Position numbers and translations under genes: made by a program | From: Protula sp. h YS-2021 | Lineage: Eukaryota > Annelida > Polychaeta > Sabellida > Serpulidae | Direction: 5' to 3' | Assembly (NCBI GenBank): GCA_949752745.1 | Contig: OX457024.1 | Span: 53,198,510 to 53,262,509, forward strand | Length of the DNA: 64,000 nt | Notes under the pieces: model-generated | Told to the model about the DNA's origin: nothing | The model's database searches: none | The model's input: only the letters and a program-made list of their open reading frames with translations | Shown here: positions 7,416-16,734 of the stretch, one piece after another | How the letters are laid out: the number at the start of each line of letters is the position of its first letter | Position numbering within the stretch: position 1 is the stretch's first letter

Positions 7416-8789
7416 ATGTCTCTCATTCATAATCATTCGTGTGAATGTAGTCTTTCTCCATTGGAATGGTTTCACGTACCACCAACGCAAACTGCTGTAG
7501 AGAAAAGTTATAATGTCGACTATCAACCACTTACAAGCATTAGAGAAGGCGCTCCAATAGAATTCTACATTCCTGCGAGTACAGAAGAATATCTAGATTT
7601 AAAGAACAGCAAACTTCATATTGTATATCGCATTCTAAAGGCCGATGGAACAGAGTGTGGCGCAGATGATAATGTCTCTTGCATCAATGATGTGTTTAAT
7701 GGGTTATGGTCTAATATTGAATTGTTTCTGAATGATCGTTTGGTTTCGCATAGCAACAATACTCATGGTTATACCAGCATTATCTCTCATCTCATCCATG
7801 ATTCGGAAGAAAGTCTGCATTCTGAGCGCTCTATGCGTCTCATGTACAAGGATACTGCTGGATCGATGAATAGCCATGAGGTGAAAAGATCTAATCATGA
7901 ACAATATGTATCCGGGTTTCATGTCAATGCCGACGGTGGTGACTTGGCTGAGCAAGGCAATAATGGCTTACATCATCGTTATTTGCATACACGTCTTTGC
8001 CGTGATGTTATGCTTACTGGTGGTTTAAGGATAGATTTGTTTGAGCAGGATCGTTATCTTCCGAATGGTATCAGTTTGAAATTGCGTTTCCATAGACAAA
8101 AAGATGACTATGTATTGATGGCTGCAGATAATACCTATAAGGTAGAAGTGAAAGAGGCATTTTTAACCATTCGCAAAGTGAGGGTGAGTCCAGGTATTCA
8201 GTTAGGACATACAGATGCATTGATGAAAAGTCCTGCCAAGATCATCATCACTAGAAAAGAATGTAAAGTCTTAGCTATTCCAGCAGGATTTCAGTCTTTT
8301 GTGAAAGATAACATCTTTTTGGGTCAATTACCAAATCGTATTGTCATTGGTCTGGTTCATAATGAAGCTTTTGGTGGATCAGTATTGAGGAATCCATATG
8401 ATTTCAAACATTTTGATCTGGACTATATGCAACTGTACACGGATGGTGAACCAGTTCTATCCAAACCTCTCAAGCTTGACATTACACAGAACAAATACCT
8501 GGACGCTTTTGAAACGCTTTACAAATCGTTTGATCGATTGAATGGTGAGAAAAGTTCCATTATAAAACGGGAAGATTGGCCTAGAGGTTATGCTTTATTT
8601 TCGTTTGACTTAACACCGGATTATGATGGCGATGATCATTTTCCCCTGATCAAGCATGGGAATTTGCGGCTAGAAATGAACTTTGCTACGGCTTTGCAAC
8701 ATACCATCAATGTCATTGTCTATGCTGAATTTGACAACATTATTGAAATAAGTGCAAATCGCAGCATTCAATTCGACTACCAGTCATGA
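7416..8789 (+). CDS. Major capsid protein, double jelly-roll (element A)
   Basis: The intact frame gives 457 aa. It has the N-terminal Polinton MCP block WFHVPPTQTAV, then IEFYIPASTEEYLDL, the Asp-rich CINDVFNGLWSNIELFLNDR block and SHSNNTHGYTS. These mark the family often annotated in animal genomes as F54H12.2-like, which is the Polinton major capsid protein with two jelly-roll domains forming hexon-like trimers. Length is as expected. The upstream frame ends at 7411. Its TGA stop overlaps the protease ATG (ATGA at 8786). Element B holds a copy broken near both ends. Confidence 0.88.
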   Translation: MSLIHNHSCECSLSPLEWFHVPPTQTAVEKSYNVDYQPLTSIREGAPIEFYIPASTEEYLDLKNSKLHIVYRILKADGTECGADDNVSCINDVFNGLWSNIELFLNDRLVSHSNNTHGYTSIISHLIHDSEESLHSERSMRLMYKDTAGSMNSHEVKRSNHEQYVSGFHVNADGGDLAEQGNNGLHHRYLHTRLCRDVMLTGGLRIDLFEQDRYLPNGISLKLRFHRQKDDYVLMAADNTYKVEVKEAFLTIRKVRVSPGIQLGHTDALMKSPAKIIITRKECKVLAIPAGFQSFVKDNIFLGQLPNRIVIGLVHNEAFGGSVLRNPYDFKHFDLDYMQLYTDGEPVLSKPLKLDITQNKYLDAFETLYKSFDRLNGEKSSIIKREDWPRGYALFSFDLTPDYDGDDHFPLIKHGNLRLEMNFATALQHTINVIVYAEFDNIIEISANRSIQFDYQS

Positions 8790-9223
8790 ACACGAAGCAG
8801 ATTGATGCCATATTGAGTCATGATGTCATGACCAAAGACTTGTTTCAAGGCGTGTTTGCCATGGACCAGTTACCATCTTTACAACGCGGCGCCTATGTGA
8901 TCAACACAGATGATCAAGATGAACCAGGAGAACATTGGGTGGCAGTGTATTATGACAAAGACCCTGTGGAATATTTTGACTCTTATGGACTGTTACCTCT
9001 CGATGATCGTTTAGATATGTTTTTAAGAAATGACTATATGTATAATTCTATATCATTACAAACGCCAATATCATCATCATGTGGTTTTTATTGTGTATAT
9101 TATATATTGCATAGAGCTCGAGGTCAGAGTATGTTTGATATTGTGAATATATTAAAAAGAAAGGATGGTGATTTTATTGTAAAGGATTTTGTATATACAC
9201 ATTATAAACCATTGTTTTATTAA
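8786..9223 (+). CDS. Adenain/Ulp1-type cysteine protease (element A)
   Basis: The intact frame gives 145 aa. The catalytic triad is visible as His50 (GEHWVAVYY), Asp65 (EYFDSYG) and Cys99 (SSSCGFYCVYY), with Gln92 placed for the oxyanion hole. The order H-D-C is that of the adenovirus protease/C48 family. The expected role is maturation of virion proteins. The gene is the last of the rightward structural block and starts in an ATGA overlap with the capsid frame. Element B keeps an equally intact copy. Confidence 0.87.
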   Translation: MNTKQIDAILSHDVMTKDLFQGVFAMDQLPSLQRGAYVINTDDQDEPGEHWVAVYYDKDPVEYFDSYGLLPLDDRLDMFLRNDYMYNSISLQTPISSSCGFYCVYYILHRARGQSMFDIVNILKRKDGDFIVKDFVYTHYKPLFY

Positions 9224-9597
9224 TGTTGTTGTTGTTATATTTGTTAAGTTGTAGTTAAGTTGTTGCTGTTATATTAGTTAAGTTGTTGTTGTTAAATAAA
9301 ACAAACCAAGTTTCAAACAACTGTCTTGTTTATAGTGTTCTATTTACAAATTCTTAACTACAAACACTATTTACAAAGTTTACAAACACTATTTACAAAA
9401 TCTTAGCTACAAACGCTATTTACACTATTTACAAATTCTTAACTACAAATTCTATTTACACTATTTACAAACTTTTATTTGCACTATTTACAAACTTTTA
9501 TTTACAAATTCTATTTACAAAGTTTACAAAGTCTATTTACAAACTCTTAACAACAAACTCTTAACTACAAAGTCTATTTACACTATTTACAAACTTT
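9224..9597. terminator. Convergent 3' region: poly(A) signal and tandem TACAAA spacer
   Basis: An AATAAA at 9295-9300 follows the protease frame at a distance suited to end rightward transcripts, preceded by GTTGTT/TTAAGTT repeats. From 9330 to 9600 the DNA is a loose tandem of CTATTTACAAA and CTTAACTACAAA units. Near 9596 the minus strand reads AATAAA just past the leftward gene cluster. The two blocks therefore converge here. Element B has the same layout at 57109-57490. Confidence 0.65.
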
Positions 9598-9882
9598 TTA
9601 TTTACAAACACAGTCATTTTTCAATACATTCATGAATGCATGCCATTCATTAGAATCTAAATTGATATAGGTATCATAGACATTACATCCACGTTTGTAA
9701 ATGCTATGAAAGCTGACATAACACACATCACAAAACTTTATCACTTTCACAGTAACATGTTCAGACAGTTTCAGTTCATATCCTTCTTCTAAGTCAATGT
9801 CCATCACAGGCATATGTTGTGTCAACTCAATGGATTTGGTGCCCCGCATAAGCCATATTTCTGTTTCTTTGAATTCAAGCAT
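9598..9882 (-). CDS. PC4-like small protein (element A, leftward cluster)
   Basis: The ATG at 9882 is preferred because it overlaps the stop of the upstream leftward gene (9875), like other gene pairs here. That gives about 94 aa; an open frame extends further upstream to 9990 but is a shadow of the neighbour. The sequence shows two to three strands and then a Trp-opened helix (YINLDSNEWHAFMNVL), the strand-helix ending of PC4-type domains. Assignment is by pattern only. The element B copy has a stop and indels. Confidence 0.5.
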   Translation of the reverse strand: MLEFKETEIWLMRGTKSIELTQHMPVMDIDLEEGYELKLSEHVTVKVIKFCDVCYVSFHSIYKRGCNVYDTYINLDSNEWHAFMNVLKNDCVCK

Positions 9883-10216
9883 AAGACTCTTCCCAATCCA
9901 ATGCTTGCAACAGCGCGTTCCATTCCACTGTGCTGAGGGTGATGATGTCGTAGTGTTCTGTAAGCTCGTCATGTTGGCGAAATTGTACAAACACGTCTAG
10001 ACAGTTCTCAGTCACACGCACTTCTATATCATTTGAAAGGTGAAGCAGAAAGCCGGGTATTCTCAACTTGTCTAGATGATCCTTCAACACAGATTGTTCG
10101 TCAAGCGATAGTATGATAAACTGTCCAAAATGTCGTAGCACAATGTCATCACATAAGTTTCTCATGTATGAGAATCCATATGTAATGGGTTCATAATCCA
10201 ACAAATAGTCTTCCAT
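9875..10216 (-). CDS. PC4-like small protein (element A, leftward cluster)
   Basis: The frame gives 113 aa. The last 60 residues carry the pattern strand (DIEVRVTE), strand (LDVFVQF), strand plus Trp-opened helix (DIITLSTVEWNALLQAL), as in the clear PC4-like protein at 10604. The N-terminal half is unique and acidic. Element B has an open copy (57759-58103). The TGA stop overlaps the next ATG. A decayed version of the C-terminal block is also seen in element C near 38450-38530. Confidence 0.55.
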   Translation of the reverse strand: MEDYLLDYEPITYGFSYMRNLCDDIVLRHFGQFIILSLDEQSVLKDHLDKLRIPGFLLHLSNDIEVRVTENCLDVFVQFRQHDELTEHYDIITLSTVEWNALLQALDWEESYA

Positions 10217-10219
10217 CTT

Positions 10220-10483
10220 TTATACTCGGATGATGTTGAACAGTGGATGTTGTATAGCTTCTAGGAATCGTAAGGCTGCGTGCCAGTTCTTGATATCAAA
10301 GAAGATCAACTGTGCATATGGTGTATCTGGCACAACTCCCTTATAATCCTTTGGATAATCCTGTAAAAGATTTCTACAGAATGCCACACGTATCTTAGAA
10401 TCATATTCAGCCACCGTCACTTCCAGTTTATTTTCAAGTCTGCGTTCAAACCCAGGTTCAAGCGGTATGAGGTGTCTTTCCAC
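10220..10483 (-). CDS. PC4-like small protein (element A, leftward cluster)
   Basis: The frame gives 87 aa starting MERHLIPLEPGF. Strands LEVTVAEYD and KIRVAFCRNL are followed by IFFDIKNWHAALRFLEAI, which again has a Trp at the start of the final helix. Element B has an open copy of the same length (58113-58376), so the frame appears maintained. The next gene starts 3-4 nt after the stop, and the stop lies within a TATAAAAG sequence. Function is unknown beyond the possible ssDNA-binding fold. Confidence 0.55.
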   Translation of the reverse strand: MERHLIPLEPGFERRLENKLEVTVAEYDSKIRVAFCRNLLQDYPKDYKGVVPDTPYAQLIFFDIKNWHAALRFLEAIQHPLFNIIRV

Positions 10484-10590
10484 ACTTCAGGTTTAAACCG
10501 ATAAGCAGAACTTCTCCGAGAACCCATCATCACTTCATTCCTCTCATTAACTTTAAGGTAAACACCATCGTCCAACATGAGTGCATTCAT
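10417..10590 (-). CDS. Possible 57-aa small protein overlapping the next frame (element A)
   Basis: A short frame opens with ATG at 10590, 13 nt after the end of the PC4-like gene. It reads through VYLKVNERNEV and YRFKPEVWKD, strand-like and Trp-helix-like pieces resembling the start of another PC4-type unit, before a TGA at 10417. It overlaps the 10483 frame. In element B the corresponding frame is broken by a 1-nt deletion, so it may not be a real gene. Confidence 0.3.
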   Translation of the reverse strand: MNALMLDDGVYLKVNERNEVMMGSRRSSAYRFKPEVWKDTSYRLNLGLNADLKINWK

Positions 10591-10603
10591 GATTGTTACC
10601 TTG

Positions 10604-10954
10604 TTATGACTTGTCGTCTTGTCTGCGAAGCCTTTTATCCACTTCTTTCACCTGCTTCTTCAGCATTTTCCATTCAGGTATTGTCAGCGAAATTCCCTTT
10701 TTCGTTGGACGGTTTTTTCCAGTCCCCTCATCTCTGAGGTATTTGCGAATGTTTACCACGCCTTCATTACTTTGTTTCATAATCTTGATATACTTTCCAT
10801 TGCCTAGAGAAAGCATTCCATCCCACGACTGTGGTGTTGGTGCTATCTCCACTTTTAATTTCTTGATGGTAGTATTAGGATGTTTCACATTCATGTCTTT
10901 GACTGTATCAGCAAGAGTATCCATATCCGTTGTTGCAGATCTTTTCCGATTCAT
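10604..10954 (-). CDS. PC4/Sub1-type ssDNA-binding protein (element A)
   Basis: The frame gives 116 aa. Residues about 50-110 match the PC4 (positive cofactor 4/SUB1) domain layout: strand GKYIKIMK, strand GVVNIRKYL, a basic turn and strand RPTKKGISL, then the helix IPEWKMLKKQVKEVDKRL. Host PC4 binds single-stranded DNA and acts in transcription and repair. In this element it most likely serves as the single-strand binding protein for protein-primed replication or as a late-gene activator (inference). The N-terminal 48 residues are a charged tail. The gene lies directly after DNA polymerase and has its own TATATAAGG box. Element B keeps an open 120-aa copy. Confidence 0.8.
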   Translation of the reverse strand: MNRKRSATTDMDTLADTVKDMNVKHPNTTIKKLKVEIAPTPQSWDGMLSLGNGKYIKIMKQSNEGVVNIRKYLRDEGTGKNRPTKKGISLTIPEWKMLKKQVKEVDKRLRRQDDKS

Positions 10955-11007
10955 GTTGACGCTTCAGTGTTCACACCTCAACTAACTCTACACTTGAAGT
11001 GTCTCCC

Positions 11008-11018
11008 CCTTATATACT
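11008..11018 (-). promoter_or_regulatory. TATA box of the PC4-like gene
   Basis: On the minus strand GTATATAAGGGGGAG lies about 55-60 bp ahead of the ATG at 10954 and overlaps the last codons of the polymerase gene. It is conserved in element B at about 58912-58922. This supports separate transcription of the small leftward genes. Confidence 0.55.
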
Positions 11019-14000
11019 GTAATGCCCATGCGCCAAAGTGGAATAGCCATCACTCATCACATATCGCTTGTCATCAAAGGGAGAGAGAGCCACTTTCCTC
11101 AACTTCTCCGAGAAAATCTGATGGTCATGACTTCGAATGATGTGCCCTGTGGTTATCGTTTGCGTTTGGTTGAACAAACTGTCTCTATACTGCTGATGTT
11201 TCATACGTCTTTGACACGCGCGAGTGATGCCTTTGGCCGTACGTTTTTCTTTCCCACCATACATCATACTATACATTTTCGGCCGAAGTCCAACAAACTC
11301 TTCTATGGGAATGCCTGCCGTCTCATCTTTCATTTTCCCAAGCACTTTCTTATTTACGTTGGAATGCAGGAAATGATCTGGGGGATAGTCACTTGTATCG
11401 AACAAGTCGGCATCTTCTTGCATGTCTTTGTAGATATCTTCCGTTTCTATGTCATAACATAGACTGTCGGTGTCGCTGAACAACAGCTTGGCGTTGGGAT
11501 ACTTGGTCATGATGTAGTTGTAACGAAAGTGGAACATGAGCACTTTGCTGAGGTCAAGAATGGTGAAGCCGACTTGAATGGGTTTATCCAGAAGCAGATC
11601 CACTTTACGCAAATGTACCGCGGTCAAATCTTCGTTGAAAATTCTAAATTTGTGGAAGGAAGGTTTGGCCACAAGTTTCTTGAACCGCTTTTCCTGGTGA
11701 ACAAGTTCCACATTCATGCGCTTTCTCACATTTTCCATGGTTTTGCCAAACACAGAGTTGTTCATCAGTTTGAAAAAGTCTTTCTCAAACGGGTTCTTGG
11801 CCAACTTTCTCTTTTCCGTGTTCAAGGAGATGTATTTTGCCAACCATTTGCTCTGTGCAAACATAATGGCACGATGCACCTTCGTGACTTTCAATCCCAG
11901 TGAGACATATTGCTGTCAATTTCTATAATGAAGCACATATTTCTTCTTGTCACACAGGTTGGGAATGAGCTTTTCAGTAGGTTTGCCTTTCATGTTTAGA
12001 TCTTTCCGTAGCTTCTGACTATGCTCTGACAATTCTCCCACTTTCACACATTTCCGTTCTGGAGCCACTGGATAGTGATTATGATGATCATGGATTGCAT
12101 ATGGGTATTCCAAATCCACTTCTAAAATGTATCCAATCTCATCATCTTCATCCACATCCATAAAGTCAATGGATTCTGGCTCGCTCACCCACATAAATCC
12201 ACTTTCCGGCATGCTTTGCGACATGGCCCAGCCATACAAGTTGTTTGCATCCAGGTACGTCAAGTAGTTGGTCGGTTTCGTGGGATCGTAATCTGCTACG
12301 TAGGGGTTATTTGCTTTCGCATACTTGTGTGTGATGACAGATATTCCTCCACGTAGACCTTGTTCAACCATTTGGTACATGTCAATGTCGTTGATCAATT
12401 CCAATTTCACCTTTGTCGCTTTCAACATGGCATCCCACGACAGTCCTGGCGCTGTATAGTAGTGGGCAGGATCCAATTCATACGTTTTGAGACATACGTG
12501 ACGAAAGTTTTCAAACACGTCAGCCAGCAACAACACATCTGATTTCAGGTACAAGTCATGGTATTCGCCAAATGTAGTACAGTGGAATGTCTCCCACACC
12601 TTCTGCGCATGCGCATAATCCTCATCGCTAATGTCTTCTTCACTGAGCAGACTGTAAAACTTGTCCTTGGACGGCAGTTGTGTTTCAGCAAACTTGGATT
12701 GCTCATCCACGTAATCATAAGGGTACACTCCCTTTCTCAACAGTAAATCTTGTTGGTCACTATCGTGAATGTGTGACGTCATGTTATAAAAGTTGTCTTT
12801 CCCTTCTGCCGCCAGGTTGGATACTAACTTCTGTAGAGAAGTACTCATGAACTGATAACTGTCTGTAAATTTCAGATTGCTCATGGTGAATGCAATATAT
12901 TTCTCAACGGTGTTTGGAATGACTGTAATCGTCTCATTTTTGAACTTTCCAATTTCTTCCATGATCAAATGGCTGTCATAGCCTCGTAAATTGTGGAAAA
13001 CACAGGAATGATGAAAGAATCTTCAACATCCTGCTTATCCTTTCGAAGTCGAAATTGTAAATTGCATTGACTATGTGCAGCTCCGCGGTATTTACCATTG
13101 ATATGGTCATGATCTCTCACATGATCTGCTCCTAGAGGCTCATGACAAATGTAACAATCTGTGGCGTTCTTATAATGCTCTTCATCTTCATGAGTCATCA
13201 CCATTTTCTTTTTCTGTTGTAAACCATGCACAATACGATCACGCTCATTCACCATATGGTCTAAAAAGACTTTCACAGCATTATCTCCTCGATACACGAC
13301 TGGAGCACGTGTATCATACTGGCTGACAACCACATAGGCGAAGCTGTTTGGACGATGATGTTGATACTTGTCTCCTTCATGCTTTTTCGTGAAACATTCA
13401 AAGTCTGCATAAATGACAAACGGCGCTCGCTGTTGTTTGGCTACATTCTTGAACTTGATGAAGGGTTCCTTGGGGAATGATAAACGTTGTGCGCCATGCT
13501 TGCCACACACTTCACGATGCTCATCTAAAAGCTCTTGTCGCATAAACCCGTGAAGACAGTTGAAACAATAAAAAGCTACACCATTATGCTTTGATCGATA
13601 AGCCATCAGTCTGCTGAAATTCTTGATGAGGCAGTAATGTCTTGTCTTGTCATTGCTAATCAAAAGTAAGTTGATTTCTCTGGCGCTGGTGTTTTGACTC
13701 AGTTGTATGGGAACAACTACATCATGTTCATATCCAAACACGTTAATGGACACATCATTCTCCTTTTCCAACTTTGGAATGTCTGTAATCGGTGTTGGAA
13801 ATGTCATGCCTTCTACCTTCAATTCGTTCTCAAATGGTGTGTAATGACTCACACGATATGGGTGTTGATGATAATGGTGAGGGTGAAGGTGAGCCAGTAC
13901 AGACCATAAGAAGCACTTGTTGTCTTTATTCTGAATGTTTAACACACTTAATGTATTCTTTACTTTCTTCGGCAGTGGGATAAAACTGCTTGCTTCCAGA

Positions 14001-14679
14001 GGCGCTGACGTAGCTGTATGCACTTCAATGAATAATATGTTCTCCAACACCCAGCCAGAGCCTTGCCGCTCATGTTCATCAAACCTAGTAAATAATTCTT
14101 TATAGGCTTCTGGTAAGTCCTTCTCAATATCTGTTGGATTGTATGCTGCATATGTTGGACTACTGATGAAGGCATTATCCACCTGTTCTACCATCACGCC
14201 TTCAACATTTGGTGTCATTTTCTTGAAGCGTGCATGTACCACAATGTACCATGGTTTAACGTTTCTAACAAATGTCTCTTGATTCTATTCTCTTGTTGTC
14301 GCATTTCAAGTAGCAAATCTGATCCATCCTCAGGCTCAAACCGTCTTTCCTGCGCGTTTTCACCAAGACTCACTCTTCTGCCTCTGCCTACTTGTACCGT
14401 CTCTTTCTTTCTTTGTTCTTCATGAGACACATTTTCCATCTCAGCACATGCATGTGTCTCAAATGCATCCAAAGATGAAAATATCTTGGCGCATTTACAG
14501 CAAAGGACTGGATCAGGTCTTTCAACACCATCTTGTACGGTCTTTCGTCTCTTGGCTTCAATCTGCTCAACAAGCTCTTCATGAGCACGTTTCATCCTAG
14601 CTGGTTTGCATGTATGTGCCACGAACACTTCCAGAGATGGAAATGTCACATCACAATCATGACAGTAGACTGTTGCCAT
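11010..14679 (-). pseudogene. Protein-primed family B DNA polymerase, broken (element A)
   Basis: Reading leftward: an N-terminal region with two C2H2-like fingers (CHDCDVTF, CCKCAKIF); an exonuclease motif VIYADFECF (about 13400); an HNH/treble-clef-like block with CYICHEPLG and DHDHINGKYRG; palm motif A YLDANNLYGW (about 12240); motif [15 protein letters not shown] (about 11755); and motif C FSDTDSLCYD (about 11470). These define the Polinton/adintovirus polymerase. Breaks against element B are a 10-bp deletion near 14240, a 1-nt deletion near 12995, and an in-frame TGA at 11916-11918 that element B shares. Start ATG 14679 follows a probable splice acceptor (near 14711); an upstream ATG at 14733 sits on the TATA box. 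Confidence 0.87.
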
Positions 14680-14704
14680 AGTTGTTGTTTCTTCAACTGC
14701 TAGA

Positions 14705-14750
14705 ACTGAAATGAAGTAAAATACACGTTTCACTCTTCCTTTTATACCAC
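14705..14750 (-). promoter_or_regulatory. Polymerase-proximal TATA box and splice acceptor
   Basis: On the minus strand GTATAAAAGG (about 14738-14746) is followed by ACTTCATTTCAG, a good 3' splice site near 14711, 30 bp ahead of the polymerase ATG. Two leader types are therefore possible: one started locally, and one spliced from the distal TATATAAGG promoters near 16.3-16.4 kb. Confidence 0.45.
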
Positions 14751-14754
14751 TTGG

Positions 14755-15260
14755 ATGGTGTGTTAACTCAGCAGAATTTATACCACTTTGATGTAATCAA
14801 AATATGGTGTGTAAAAATTGTTAAAATTGTTGACTCAGCAGAATTTATCACTGGTTGACATGTTTCATTCATGCTTTTATGCTACTTACATGTAATCAAA
14901 ATATGTTGTGTAACTTTTCAAACGTGTTTAAAAATTGTTGCCTCAGTAGATAGTTGCTTGATATGAATGTCTCACTTACAGTTGTACTGCTGCACAGCAG
15001 AGACATCTAGCGGTGAAGTTAAATGGTCTGCTAAATGGTATTCATCCGCGAAGAACTACTGTAAACTGAATCAAACAGTGAAATTATCATGTAAATCAGT
15101 CAACTATAATGAAAGTTATCACAATTTTAAATTAAAATGGTGGTAAATATGCATACAACATGCTGCGCAAATAGCTCATGACTACCTTATAACAAAAGTT
15201 TACATAAAACTGAATCAAACAGTGAAATTTTCATGCAAATCGACCAGGTATAATGAAAGT
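14755..15260. repeat. Subterminal repeat, right (element A), inverted copy of 2985-3510
   Basis: This carries the reverse complement of the left subterminal block, including the bZIP-type GACTCAGCAG motif, the splice-donor region, and one to two units containing TGAATCAAACAGTGAAAT. It confirms that the inverted repeats of element A extend about 1.8 kb from the left end. No gene is seen. Confidence 0.7.
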
Positions 15261-15261
15261 T

Positions 15262-16258
15262 ATCGTTTACAAAGTTTCAATAAGTTTCAATTAAGCAAAT
15301 AACCAAAGTTTCTTTATAATGTTTGTTTACAAAGTTTGTTTACAAAGTTTCAATTATGCAAATAACTAAAGTTTGTTTACAAAGTTTGTTTACAAATTTT
15401 TGTTTACAAAGTTTGTTTACACAGTTTGTTTACAAAGTTTTAATAACTAAAGTTTGTTTACAAAGTTTGTTTACAAAGTTTCAATTATGCAAATAACTAA
15501 AGTTTGTTTACAGAGTTTGTTTACAAAGTTTGTTTACAAATTTTGTTTACAAAGTTTGTTTACAAATTTTTGTTTACAAAGTTTTAATAACTAAAGTTTG
15601 TTTACAAAGTTTTAATTATACAAATAACTAAAGTTTGTTTACAAAGTTTGTTTACAAATTTTTGTTTACAAAGTTTGTTTACACAGTTTGTTTACAAAGT
15701 TTTAATCACTAAAGTTTGTTTACAGAGTTTGCTTACAAAGTTTCAATTATGCAAATAACTAAAGTTTGTTTACAGAGTTTGTTTACAAAGTTTGTTTACA
15801 AATTTTGTTTACAAAGTTTGTTTACAAATTTTTGTTTACAAAGTTTTAATAACTAAAGTTTGCTTACAAAGTTTGTTTACAAAGTTTCAATTATGCAGAT
15901 AACTAAAGTTTGTTTACAAAGTTTGTTTACAAATTTTGTTTATAAAGTTTGTTTTCAAATTTTTGTTTACAAAGTTTGTTTACAAAGTTTGTTTACAAAG
16001 TTTGTTTATAAAGTTTCAATTATGCAAATAACTAAAGTTTGTTTACAAAGTTTGTTTACAAATTTTGTTTATAAAGTTTGTTTACAAATTTTTGTTTACA
16101 AAGTTTGTTTACAAAGTTTGTTTACAAAGTTTATTTACAAAGTTTGTTTATAAAGTTTGTTTACAAATTTTGTTTATAAAGTTTTAATAACTAAAGTTTG
16201 ATTACAAAGTTTGTTTATAAAGTTTGTTTGCAAAGTTCACTTTTGCTTACAATGTTTC
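15262..16258. promoter_or_regulatory. Forkhead/octamer motif array upstream of polymerase (element A)
   Basis: Nearly 1 kb consists of GTTTGTTTACAAA-type units. Each contains TGTTTAC, the forkhead (FOX) consensus, repeated several dozen times. Interspersed ATTATGCAAATAAC units contain the perfect POU octamer ATGCAAAT (near 15357, 15489, 15749, 16021). It lies between the distal leftward promoters and the polymerase, in what would be their intron. Element B has only about 150 bp of it (62630-62790), so copy number is unstable. Confidence 0.7.
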
Positions 16259-16267
16259 AATAAACAC

Positions 16268-16425
16268 TTACCGAAATGGTTGTCACTGTTGTTGTCTGGT
16301 GCTCATCCCTTATATACCACTGTGATGTGATCCAATTGTGGTCTGTAACTTTTGCTTCCTTGCTCCACTCACCGATATGACTGTCACTGCTGGATGCTCA
16401 TCCCTTATATACCCTGCTGATGCAA
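16268..16425 (-). promoter_or_regulatory. Two tandem leftward leader promoters (element A)
   Basis: On the minus strand there are two units, each with TATATAAGGGATGAGC (TATA near 16410 and 16313) and a donor about 50 bp further on (GTGAGTGG near 16368 and GTAAGTG near 16270). They look like duplicated leader exons for polymerase transcripts. The mirror unit at 2876 serves the rightward side. Confidence 0.55.
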
Positions 16426-16454
16426 CTTAAGGTGACTTGACAGGATGTTGCTCG

Positions 16455-16712
16455 CAGGGTGGGGGGGGGGGTGGTCGGTACATAGTATATCCTAGGGGGG
16501 GGGGTTGGTACATAATATGTCCTAGGGGGGGTCCACACTTTTTACCAAAGGGTCTGTCCAGACTGCCGCCTAGGGGGGGGGGGGGGGGTTGGTACATAGT
16601 ATGTCCTAGGGGGGGGTCCACACTTTTTACCATAGGGTCTGTCCAGACTGCCGCCTAGGGGGGGGGGGGGTCGGTACACAGTATGTCCTAGGGGGGGGGG
16701 AGGTCATCACTT
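16455..16712. repeat. G-tract minisatellite (element A, right)
   Basis: This is the inverted counterpart of 2556-2825: G-runs of 7-16 separated by CCTAGG- and ACATAGTATGTCC-containing spacers. Open frames across it are composition artefacts. Confidence 0.8.
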
Positions 16713-16734
16713 TTTAGGGTCTGTTGCCGATTGA

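Noticed and set aside
11022..11462. 146-aa plus-strand frame and similar frames opposite the polymerase
   Set aside because: They are shadows of the polymerase on the other strand; no motifs.
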